Source: Actinostola sp. cb2023
Lineage: Eukaryota > Cnidaria > Anthozoa > Actiniaria > Actinostolidae
Reading direction: 5' to 3'
NCBI GenBank assembly: GCA_033675265.1
Contig: JAUJYZ010000625.1
Span: 121,001-185,000, forward strand
DNA length: 64,000 bases
A program made the position numbers and the translations under genes. Under the pieces are notes generated by a model. It worked only from the letters and a program-made list of their open reading frames with translations. It ran no database searches and had not been told where the DNA came from. Below, piece by piece: positions 34,930 to 45,105 of the stretch (the stretch's first letter is position 1; every line of letters starts with the position of its first letter).

Positions 34930-35758
34930 ATTATATATGTATAATATATATTATATCATATTAAACTTTATTACACATAAAGAAAATATGAAATTTTCCC
35001 TTCTATATGTACATATAATATATTTTGAAAATGTCTAAATATATCAATTCCTACGGATGTAAGGCATGTTTTTTTCGAAAAATTCTCCAAATTAAAGAGA
35101 AAACATAGTTTGAAACCACGCACTTGTCCAGTGCATCACAATATAAAGCTACAAAATGTACTTTAATGTTTATAATTAGGTGATAAATACAAATCACTTA
35201 TAATATTCATTAATCATTCATAAGGTTACCGTCCAATCCGGATGCGCCATTTGTGTCACGTGCATACTCTTGTATATCCGATACATACTGAAAGCACGGG
35301 GAGGGTTTGAATATTCAGCAGGGAAATGTTGGGGTTGATGAATGAATACAATGCTTTATTATAATTCTGTATACCATACAGAATACTAATAGATCTATCA
35401 GTATTCTGTATACCATACAGAATACTAATAGATCTATTAATATTCTGTATCAAAAGAGGCAGAATATCACTGTTAAGATAATACTTTAGCATTAATCACT
35501 GACAATAAAATGAAAACTGTGCAAATCGGATATATTGAACAAAATATTTTTTATTAAATCACCGTTACGTTTAGCTAATTTTTGATGATTACTTAAGGAT
35601 AACGTTAACAGTACAATTATTAAATGTTGCATTACACGGCAAATTGACACTACTTGTAGTAGATGATTTACTAATATCAGCTACGGAATTATCAAAAGTG
35701 CATGGTAAACTAATATTAGCTAGAATTTCGTCTGAAATATCCAGAAATTAATACTCAC
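34930..35758. other. No gene; small tandem duplication
   Basis: Bases 35364-35445 hold two copies of ATTCTGTATACCATACAGAA with ACTAATAGATCTAT, each itself a small palindrome. Nothing else recognised. Confidence 0.5.
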
Positions 35759-35983
35759 AGGCGACATATCTGATATCTTGAGAGTTAGATCTTGTATAGC
35801 TTCGATCTCGCTACATGGAAACCCAAAAGATTCATTTTTCGCAAATTTGTTTACCCGCGTCTTTTGCCATTCCTCAAAGATCTTAACACTCCATTTCGTA
35901 CTATTTCTAGTGTTTTTAGGAGTTGTATCTTGCAGCCAATTTATCTCTTCGTCTGCAGTTTTTGGCTTTCGGAAACGAGACAT
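35759..35983 (-). CDS. Orphan first exon, Crypton/KIAA1958-type recombinase N-terminus
   Basis: The frame MSRFRKPKTADEEINWL opens at 35983, reads KNTRNSTKWSVKIFEEWQK (the lead-in typical of DUF3504-type proteins derived from Crypton tyrosine recombinases) and ends ISDMSP at a clean donor CCT/GTGAGT. In complete relatives the next exon carries the core-binding and catalytic domains; I cannot find it within the next 4 kb on this strand. Either the gene is truncated by the many insertions or the exon lies beyond them. The family call is from the TKW..F..W pattern only. Confidence 0.55.
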
Positions 35984-36304
35984 CTCAGAGCTGAGTACGC
36001 TTTCACGTCAGTCCTTTCGATGCATAATCTAAACCATCGAAAAGATTGCAAAGCTTGTACTTAGTCCCCAAGGGATAAAGTTCACCCAAAATAAATCATG
36101 CTCTATTCATAATTAACTTATCGAAAATGATATGTTTTCTCTTGATGACTGCCTTTTTTACTAAAGTACCTCCCTATCATTTTGTACTGAATTGGCATTC
36201 AATTTGTTTAGAACTTCGAGCACAATGGCTTTACAACTAAATTAGCTCACTCTTCAAAATAAAACAATAGCTGTAACATTTTAATGAAGAATGAATATCA
36301 TAAG

Positions 36305-36411
36305 TATTTTACAATACTTCGTGGCAATGTTGTATGTGATTTACAATCTCTCGCCTTCGGCTCGAGATTGTAAATCACATACAACATTGCCACTCATATT
36401 GTAAATAATAC
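36305..36411. repeat. Foldback palindrome
   Basis: TTTACAATA ends. Arms GGCAATGTTGTATGTGATTT and complement. Tip CTCGCCTTCGGCTCGAG. A sister copy lies at 51796-51895. Confidence 0.88.
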
Positions 36412-37204
36412 ATACAGACTAACCTTATTATATAGCATTTGAAGTACACTACATATATACACTACAGTACATGTATACTGATTGTCCATACACTGTACTA
36501 AACAAGCACCATGCATCATCTGCAGCTGAAATTACAATAGCCAGTGTATTTTTACGTGTAATACAACTACATGTAATATTAATATGAAGCCTCAAAGTTC
36601 ATAGCAGTTTATAGTAAAGTGAAAAGATAACTTGAACGAGACAAATCATAAACTATAGAGCTCCAACAAATAGAGACAAAAATCAGAAAGATAGATTCAT
36701 CATTTCATACGACAAAAGTAGAAAATAGACGGCTTTACTGGCTAATTACATTTGCAAATTATTTATGCAAGGACGAATACATACCTTTCAAAATAATCCA
36801 CACCAGAACGGCAGAAGTATCCAGAACTCTCAAGGCAGAATAAATGTATATAATCCCTTCCATTTTACGATTAAGATCGAAACGAAGCAGTATTTCGATT
36901 CACGAAAACATAATCTCCGCGTGATCCAGCGTTCGTTGCTAAGACAACCTAGGTCCCAGGACCCCGAGAGAAAAATCATCGCTGGGGGCCAAAATTGAAA
37001 CTGAAGCCGTGCCTTAGATGCGCTGAGGGGCCTTGATACAAACGAGGAAGATTATATTTAAGATTTACAACAAGTCAAGTCAAGTAAAATCAATGTTTAT
37101 TTGCAGTTTGAGATAATAATGAACCACATAAATTATTGAGAACATAATACATAAATGTAAATACATAGTAGAGCAAAGTAGTAGGTTCGCTAGTAGAGAA
37201 AATA
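36412..37204. other. No recognised feature
   Basis: AT-rich. Short frames without motifs. Confidence 0.4.
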
Positions 37205-37310
37205 CATCAACGAACTACTTGCTGGTCAACAGACTTTAATATTTAAACGTTTCGGCCAACTAGGCCTTCTTCAGAAAAATAGTATTTACAACACTTGGAA
37301 ACGTATACAG
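37205..37310 (-). mobile_element. PLE family 3 terminal-repeat fragment
   Basis: CGAACTACTTGCTGGTC, TTTAAACGTTTCGGCC and GGCCTTCTTCAG match 28050-28140 closely. No PLE coding sequence beside it. Confidence 0.75.
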
Positions 37311-37594
37311 CTAATACAGCTAATTGCATAATTGTTGTCGGGTTAAATATCATAAATCTAGAAGCTGAGACCGCAAGGATGGTGGGAAATCGGTCCATGA
37401 CCCGCATTACATGCAGATAGATTCAATATTCTCGTAGTTTTGATGGTATATGAGCTATTATTATTTAACTAAGATCCTAGCTACAAGTCTGGATAAAAAG
37501 GTCGATGATTTGACGGTGTTATTTGAGAGTTTTAATTTCCCAGAATTCCTTTTGGTCATAGCTTTCATGATTTTCAACCCGACAACGATTATGC

Positions 37595-38018
37595 AATTAG
37601 CCAATACCTAAACGAGCAGGGGACTGGGACCAAGTCCGTAAAACTAATTCAATAAGAAACTAGCAAAAGTGGGCATCATTTTCTGAGAGAGCAGACCAAA
37701 CTTAGCTTATCTGGAAAGTTTGGTGAACTTCGGCTTAATATTGACGATGCTAGAGGGCATCAAATATGTCTATTTTCCCATACAAACTCTGTAAATTGTT
37801 GACGTTGCCCAGCCAAACCATACATTCACTGTAAAATTTTGGCTGGACAAAACAATTTCAAAAGTTTATAATTCCGACATAATTCGCTCAAATCACATCA
37901 AACTTTGCACAGATACTAATTTCAACATGCTGTTTCATGTCATAAACTTAATTTCATAATCGAATTAATTATAATAAACTATTTCCCATTCCCCTGCTCG
38001 TTTAGGTAATGGCTAATT
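37595..38018. mobile_element. TIR MITE
   Basis: AATTAGCCAATACCTAAACG with GAGCAGGGGA at the left is mirrored at 37988-38018 with one mismatch. About 424 bases, no gene. Confidence 0.8.
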
Positions 38019-38027
38019 AGCTATATA

Positions 38028-38320
38028 CAGTCATTTGCAAAAATTCTGGCCGCCACGATATATCAATATATCAATATTTCGGGTGCATTATGTGTAATAA
38101 AAATAATCAAAAATTCCCCTTAAAGCGGTTAACATCAGAAAATTGGTAGAAATATTTAGTATAATGCTTATTTTGGTCTTACGTTTGTTGTTTGTAAGCT
38201 TAATTTTGCTTCATTTAATAAGTTAGGAAACTCAAAATAGTATTATTTAATTACCCATAATGCACCCGATATATTGATATATTGATATTTCGTGGCGGCC
38301 AGAATTTGTGCAAATGATTG
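38028..38320. mobile_element. TA-flanked MITE, complete
   Basis: CAGTCATTTGCAAAAATTCT to GCAAATGATTG with TA on both sides; same family as 29968-30241. Confidence 0.88.
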
Positions 38321-38589
38321 TATATAAACATATATTACATAAAGTATAAGACTATACTATACTATACGTTTTTGAGCTACAATCGTGGCTCACCAATCTT
38401 CAGTTAGAAGGTGGACTGAGAAAATATGTTTTGTTGAGGTAAAAATAAAAAATAAAAAATGATTATTTTTTTATAATTCATTGATATAAGCATCATTATA
38501 GATTTAAAACTTGATCACTATATATATTATGTACAACTATTACAAACTTCGATAATTACTACAAATAAGTTTCAAATCACTCGTCACGG

Positions 38590-38995
38590 TTGTGATTATT
38601 TTGCGGTTGCAGTTGCATTTGCGGTTGCGGTCGCGGTTGCGGTGACAGTTGCAGTTGCGGTTGCAGTTGCGGTTGCAGTTGCAGTTGCGGTGGCAGTTGC
38701 GGTTGCGGTTGCAGTTGCGGTTGCAGTTGCAGTTGCGGTTGCAGTTGCAGTTGCGGTTGCAGTTGCGGTTGCGGTTGCAGATGCATTTGCGGTTGCGGTG
38801 ACAGTTGCAGTTGCAGTGGCAGTTGCAGTTGCAGTTGCAGTTGCAATTGCAGTTGCGGTTGCGGTGGCAGTTGCAGTTGCGGTTGCGGTGGCAGTTGAAG
38901 TTGCGGTGGCAGTTGCGGTGGCAGTTGCAGTTGCGGTTGCGGTGGCAGTTGCAGTTGCGGTTGCGGTTGCGGTGGCAGTTGCAGTTGCAGTTGAA
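38590..38995. repeat. GTTGCR/GTGGCR hexanucleotide array
   Basis: Units GTTGCG, GTTGCA and GTGGCA alternate irregularly for about 400 bases. The Val-Ala and Gln-Leu frames follow from the repeat and are not evidence of a gene. It lies in the putative SRCR intron, 135 bases before the second SRCR exon. Confidence 0.95.
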
Positions 38996-39129
38996 TGAAT
39001 GAATGAATGAATGAACTTTATTTAAAGAAGGTTGCGGTTGCAGTTGCGGTATTCAAAATGCTTTAGGCGTTATGTCGTCGATGTATTAAATTTCTCATAT
39101 TTTAGTTATTTAATTTACTTCCTTTTCAG

Positions 39130-39465
39130 AGGAAAAAGCGATCACAGTTCGTCTCACGTGGGGAACTAATGTAAGCTATGTTGGCCAAGTGGAAATCCAA
39201 TACAATGGCACCTGGGGAGCAGTCTGTGTTCTTGGTGGTTACTGGCATATGCGAGATGCTCATGTGATCTGTCGAATGCTTGGTTACAAAGCAGCTGAGG
39301 GAACAATTCTGCGCATCGAAGGAGATACAACAAGAATAGTCATGGGTACAGTGCAATGCAGTGGTAAAGAAAAGTCGATTGCAGAGTGTTATCGTCACAA
39401 AGGATGGTGGAAACATTCCTGCTCGTATCAAGAGAGTGTTGGTGTAATTTGTCAGGTAGATGAAG
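39130..39465 (+). CDS. SRCR-domain exon (group A type), second
   Basis: Acceptor CCTTTTCAG. The donor is best placed at GATGAAG/GTAACT, because this keeps the symmetric phase 1-1; GTCAG/GTAGAT 10 bases earlier would not. It encodes one SRCR domain: VRLTWGTNVSYVGQVEIQ, GTWGAVCVLGG, HVICRMLGY, GTVQCSGKEKSI, AECYRHKGWW, SVGVICQVDE. Six cysteines again. Same strand, phase and spacing rules as 3538-3867, so the two may be neighbouring exons of one multi-SRCR receptor with a transposon-filled intron. Sequence identity between the two domains is moderate. Confidence 0.88.
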
Positions 39466-40780
39466 GTAACTATTATTTTCGTTGATTATTTATCGATTGA
39501 TTGATTGATTGATTGATTGATAATTTCATAAATAAATATATTTGTTTGTCACACATTTTAAAAGCATTGTTATTAAACATTTTACTCACAATCTCGCATC
39601 TGATTGGCTGAGAGCATGCAGTTAATTCTCGATAGCATGTGAACTTGACAGGATAAATCTATTATCTGCTACAGATAATAGATTTATCCTGTCAAGTTCA
39701 TTCAAGACGGGATTCAAAGTCATAAAGAGCGGTAGGTTTGCAGTGTCAATGCAGGCCATGGCAGCATTTATTGACCTGATTATAATTGTGTTCTCACTTA
39801 TACAAAATGCCTACGGCTTCGGCAGATAACATAGACCTCGGTCTTGATAATTTACGATATCATGCTCAACCTCATCCAATAATTGCTTAATATACAGTAC
39901 TGATAAGGTTTAAAGCAACTTTATTAAAATCACTAGTAAAAGACATTGTTTGCTCACCGAAAGCAACATTTACTTGATATATCCATCGACTACTTCGAAG
40001 TTCTGCTCTTCTTTATCTTTTAAAATGATCCGAATAAGGTTACGTCTTCATTGGTCTTCCATGCAGTGTTTTTGCTCTCATTTTCTTCAAGAAAACCATC
40101 AATATCGTTTGAAATAGGTACAAATATCGAACTTGAAGCCGCCTCACTTCATCCTCAGCTCGATGGAAAAAGGCGGGAATCGAAACGCGCTCGCGTCATG
40201 TACAAATTATATAAGAGGAATTGTGATTGGTCAGTGTAATCTCTAACGAAGAGTTTGATTGGACAATTCTATCCCGTGAAGTGATATCATATCATTTCAC
40301 TAGTGATTGATATGATATCACTTCACCGGATATCAATATTATTTACGGCTTTATCACACTGATATCAATGCTTAATGTGTAATACATTTTGATATATCAA
40401 TATATAAGGGTGGAGTATGGGTAATTATTATCACAAAATGGTTAAACTAATCGTTTCTAATAGAAACTGAAGTGCTGCGAGTTGAATTATTTGCAGGTTA
40501 AAATGTAACTGCATGGCTGTACACATTAATTCTACATTTCAGCAAATGACAGGACATATTTTAAAGTTAATTTATATGTTTGAGCTTCCTATGCTTCAAA
40601 TAAGCGACATGTGGCTTCTGTAGTATCCCCTAGAGTATTGATCACGTAATATAAATGATCGATTGTATCTATTACATAAAAAGCATGACTAGAGATATAA
40701 TATATGCAGTCCGGTTTGTAAGCAGTGGAACGTACAACTCAGGAATATAACAAATAAACCAAGTATGAACCGACATTATA
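39466..40780. other. No gene; two small palindromes
   Basis: TGAACTTGACAGGATAAATC and complement at 39637-39705, and GTGAAGTGATATCATATCA and complement at 40276-40325. A CTGATTGGCTGAGAG word lies at 39600. Otherwise nothing recognised; a retroelement LTR may end just before 40781. Confidence 0.6.
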
Positions 40781-41113
40781 TTGGCGACGAGGACTAAGGA
40801 GACTAACCCAGAATGAGCAAAGCACGGTGTAAATCACCCAAAACGTCACTGGCACCGATATTTAATTCACCGTTGTCTAATGAATCGGCTTCTACGTCAA
40901 AGAAATCAAGTTTGAACCGCGAGCCAACGAAACAACAACCGGCGCATTATATGAAGATGAAAGCATTGTGTATCTCCTAAGACCCTCGGCCGACGAAACT
41001 AGTCACGTATGGAGCAATTGGAAGAAGGAAATTCTTACAAGATTCGATTCAGGTATTTTCGTATCGATGAAGTAGAAGATCGTGTGGACGTCATTAACAT
41101 ATATGGCGGCGAG
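40781..41113 (+). pseudogene. LTR retrotransposon 5' end and gag, first part (split)
   Basis: TTGGCGACGAGGAC at 40781 looks like a tRNA primer-binding site. ATG 40813 opens MSKARCKSPKTSLAP with an in-frame stop after about 55 codons. The tail reads VINIYGGE, and after removal of the 41118-51326 element it continues in frame with SRELIEYVVRANHTFG at 51331. Decayed. Confidence 0.6.
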
Positions 41114-42439
41114 TTAAGAGAGAATGTCATATCTGATGGAGCAAAATAGCCAAAATTCTGGCCACAGTGAAAACATTAATATTCAATCTAAAGAAGGGGA
41201 ATATTGTACAAACCACTGATCTGATGTTCATTTTGTAAAAAAAATCGTTGTTTTTTTTTAAATCGAGAAAATCGATCCAGGCCTCTGGCGGCCTGAAATT
41301 GGCTTGAACCAGCGGGAAAATAGTACCTCTAGAAAATCGCATCGCGCGAAAAATAAAGACAGCTAAAGCGAAAGTGTCTTCGGATATTCATTTTAGAAAG
41401 GTGCTACATGATATCTGAGTTAAAATCTAGGTATTTACTGCAAATCAACAAGTGGGAAATAAAGGTTAACAAAGCAGGTTTTTCCTATTTACATTTCACC
41501 GTTATTATGCGATTAATATTTTCTATATGTGCGGGTACTCTGATATCTCTAAAACTCCGTCTACGTAAGCTTAGAATGATATACTGAAACATATCTCAGA
41601 ATTGATTTGGGTTTTTAATTGTGCGCCTTTTACCAAACTCCAAAACTTCAAGCATTTCGGCTTGAAATTTAGTGCAACATTTGAACACACGCCATGTCTG
41701 GGATCTAACAACTCAAACTTGAAGCCCAAATTCGCCACTAAAAATCAAAGCTAATTATAAGTCCGCAGACTATTATGATCACCTTCATTGTTGGCAGCTG
41801 ACACGTAAGATTTTGTGAAGAAGATCCACCATTTAAAATCTTTGTCCTCAGTTTTCGGCTGTAGTAATTGGAGCGTTACAGCCGCTTTGTTTACATTGAT
41901 TGACTTACTTGGGAAAGATTGTCATTAAAAGATATGTTTCCTTGGAGGTTAGCAGTATTAATCTCGTAATATCATTCACCTAAGAACGCTTGCAAAGGAG
42001 GCTATCATTTATGGTGCTTGATTCAAAGACAAAATAGACTAATGAGATGAAAACATGCAGTTTCACTTCGTAACGCAAGCAACATACAGTAGAATGTTGT
42101 GTGACCGAGTGACAAACATTCCTGGGTAAAGTGGAGAAAGGAGTTCAATTCAAAACTGGAGAAGAAACAACAAAACTAAACAAGGCTACGTTAAGCTAAT
42201 ACTCTTTATTTCCTTTTACCTGTATCGGTTAAAATGGCTTCATAATGAGCTTGCGACGCGACGTGGAAAATCGGCCCTAATCCGAAGGACGAGAGGCGAG
42301 TCCGACTGACGAGAGGCGCCAGTCCGAAGGACGAGTCCGAAGCCTCAGCACCAGTAGCTTCTGGAACCAGGGTACGTGGAAGATGACGCAGTGCGCACTG
42401 ATCAGTAAAACGAGGGTTGTTGTCAACGCATAGCGTGCG

Positions 42440-42560
42440 CCCATCGAGATATGGGGCACGCGGGAATTTGGGAGAGCACGAGAGAAGCGTAGTTGCTCGA
42501 GGCGTAGCCGAGAGCAACTCTAGCTTCACGAGTGCTCTCCCAAATTCCCCAGTGCTCCAT
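42440..42560. repeat. Palindrome in the transposon interior
   Basis: ATCGAGATATGGGGCACGC and complement. Arms GGGAATTTGGGAGAGCACGA. Tip TGCTCGAGGCGTAGCCGAG. A diverged piece lies at 57345-57410. Confidence 0.8.
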
Positions 42561-43909
42561 GACTCGATGGACGCACACCTAAAGCGTTGACCATTTCTTT
42601 TATAACATAGTCACTGCAAATTCAAATAAAACAATTTTATTTTCCGATTGATTTCAGCGCGCGCGCTATGACGATGACGTGAACGTGTGTCCGTGGACGT
42701 ACCGTGTGTCCGTGGGCTTACGGACACACGCTAACCAACCAATCAGAGCGCACGTTATATCATACCTATGTTATAAATGATTATATAGTCAAGTCAATCC
42801 GCGCGCTCTGATTGGCTAAAAACTGTGCTGTATCAGAAAACGGAGCACAGTTTGATGACGCTATTTTTCGGCTGTTTGGTTTGATCCAAAATTGTGAAGA
42901 AAACAAACCAAGCGCGCGCTCGACGGCGTAACTAGCGTCAGTAGCGCGCGCACTTCACTCGCTAAAATGTTATTCAAAAACACAACAGAATCCTCAACTT
43001 TCTTGCCATTTTTCTCACCATTCCTGTTCTTTTTTATCAAAAATCCAGAGTTTCTATATAATAAAGCAAATAGAACAGCTTTTTCCGTGCTCCGTTCAGT
43101 ATTACAGCACTCAGGAAGAGCCGAGAGCACTCAAGAAGTGTGGAGAGCACTCGCCGTAAAATAAAATAACTATGATATAACGCGCGCTCTGATTGGCCAA
43201 AGGATGCGTATTCCGCGTGCTCTATGAGAGCACAGTGCACGCGCGCGCAGATATTCAAACATTTTTGTACGATACAAAATTGAAAACTTGCCTTAAAATC
43301 TTATTGTATTTTATAAAAGTAATAGAAAACTTGTCCGTTGTGCTATGTGTATATTTATAGTACTTGGGGACTGATCAGAACACTCGAGAAGTATTGAGAA
43401 GCACGCAGCGTCGCACGCTCGTTTTCTATTTCTTCAGTAAATGTTTGTAGCGTTCGCTGAATCCGGGCACCGACTGCTGTCCGTAATAGAGGGGTGTCTG
43501 CAAGACGAGAGTTGATTGTACTGCCTATCCAACGGGATAAATTTCAGGCTCACTCGAGAAATCAATAATATTATATTTTCAAAGTGTGCAAATAGCTTTT
43601 TAAATAGTATGCAAAAATACGTCATTAGTTACGTACAGGAACGGGTGAGACGGGAGCTTAGCATCACACCCCCTATACCCCCCCCCCTCCCCCTCCCATA
43701 CCCCCATAGTACTAACTGCTGTCCGTAATAGAGGTGTGTAGATTGTGAGTCTCAGACCTGTTTACCAAACGAATTATCCATTCACCTACTGCGGGGGTTA
43801 GGGATGTATTTATTTTCCCAGTAGCTTATCTGAAGATCGATAGTTCTTTCCCCAAAATTATAACGCTCTATCGTCTTTACATCAGGTAGTCAAAACAACC
43901 GCAGTGCGT
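42561..43909. other. No gene; repeated CCAAT-type words
   Basis: GCGCGCTCTGATTGGC words occur at about 42800 and 43187, with AACCAATCAGAGCGC at 42735. Runs of CCCCTCCC near 43680. No coding pattern. Confidence 0.5.
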
Positions 43910-43915
43910 ACCGAA

Positions 43916-44238
43916 CAGGGTAGCAAAGGGGGGGTCATGATCACCCTTCACGGGCGATTTTTTGGTAAATTCACGCGTCACGGACCAAAATGTCCGAAAT
44001 TCACGAATCACGAGCGCCAACCAAAATTTTGGAATTTCACGCGTGAAAATGTTTAGATCCTAAACGTTCACGTTTCACAGAGCATAACAGCGGTAAATCA
44101 CGAATCACAGTCGGTCGTAAGGGACGATCACTTTGAAACATAAATTCACGCATCACGCTCGAATTTTTATGAATTTCACGATTCACGCTCCATGTTTTGG
44201 TCAAATCACGCGTCACGCGTAACCCCTTTGCTATCCTG
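43916..44238. mobile_element. MITE with TCACG repeats, 6-bp flanking repeat
   Basis: Ends CAGGGTAGCAAAGGGG and near complement, flanked by ACCGAA (43910-43915, 44239-44244). The interior repeats words such as AAATTCACGAATCACG about seven times in direct orientation. No gene. Confidence 0.75.
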
Positions 44239-44867
44239 ACCGAATGGTGCTCTGGTCTGTGACCACTTGACGAAGTATATCACATTCATTCATAGCCCGA
44301 TTGTCGTGCAAACGTCGCGCCGGACGGCAAGTGTATCACGGCATTTCGTTATTTCACGTCCTCTTCACGAAGTCGATCACAACAACCCTCGTTTTACTGA
44401 TCAGTGCGCACTGCGTCATCTTCCACGTACCCTGGTTCCAGAAGTTACTGGTGCTGAGGCTTCGGACTCGTCCTTCGGACTGGCGCCTCTCGTCAGTCGG
44501 ACTCGCCTCTCGTCCTTCGGATTAGGGCCGATTTTCTTCTTCTCCAGTTTTGAATTGAACTCCTTTCTCCACTCTACCCAGGAATGTTTGTCACTCGGTC
44601 ACACAACATTATGCTGTATGTTGCTTGCGTTACGAAGTGAAACTGCATGTTTCCATCTCATTAGTCTATTTTGTCTTTGAATCAAGCACCATAAATGATA
44701 GCCTCCTTTGCAGGCGTTCTTAGGTGAATGAGATTATTACGAGATTAATACTGCTAACTTCCAAGGAAACATATCTTTTAATGACAATCTTTCCCAAGTA
44801 AGTCAATCAATGTAAACAAAGCGGCTGTAATGCTCCAATTACTACAGCCGAAAGCTGAACACAAAGA

Positions 44868-45018
44868 TGTGAAGATTTAACCGTGTTTAATATCGCTGTT
44901 TACACATATAAACTCAGCCTTCGATATTTCACAACAACTCGCTATTTGGCCACGAGGCCAAGGTCATGGTCAGTCTCCATATATGGTGCGTGACGTGTAA
45001 CGTCACACAACCTTCACA
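44868..45018 (-). repeat. Gypsy 3' LTR
   Basis: TGTGAAGATTTAACCGTG to CCTTCACA; TG...CA ends; 151 bases, no difference from the other LTR seen by eye. Confidence 0.97.
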
Positions 45019-45029
45019 TCATCCCCCCT
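45019..45029 (-). promoter_or_regulatory. Polypurine tract
   Basis: Minus strand AGGGGGGATGA directly before the 3' LTR: the expected plus-strand DNA primer. Confidence 0.7.
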
Positions 45030-45105
45030 ACAAAAGGGAACAGTCTCTAACTAATGGTAATTCAACAAAAATAACAGTAACAATCAATGACAGTCGTTAG
45101 TCATA

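Noticed and set aside
38577..39002. Long Val-Ala and Gln-Leu frames
   Set aside because: They are translations of a hexanucleotide repeat on both strands.
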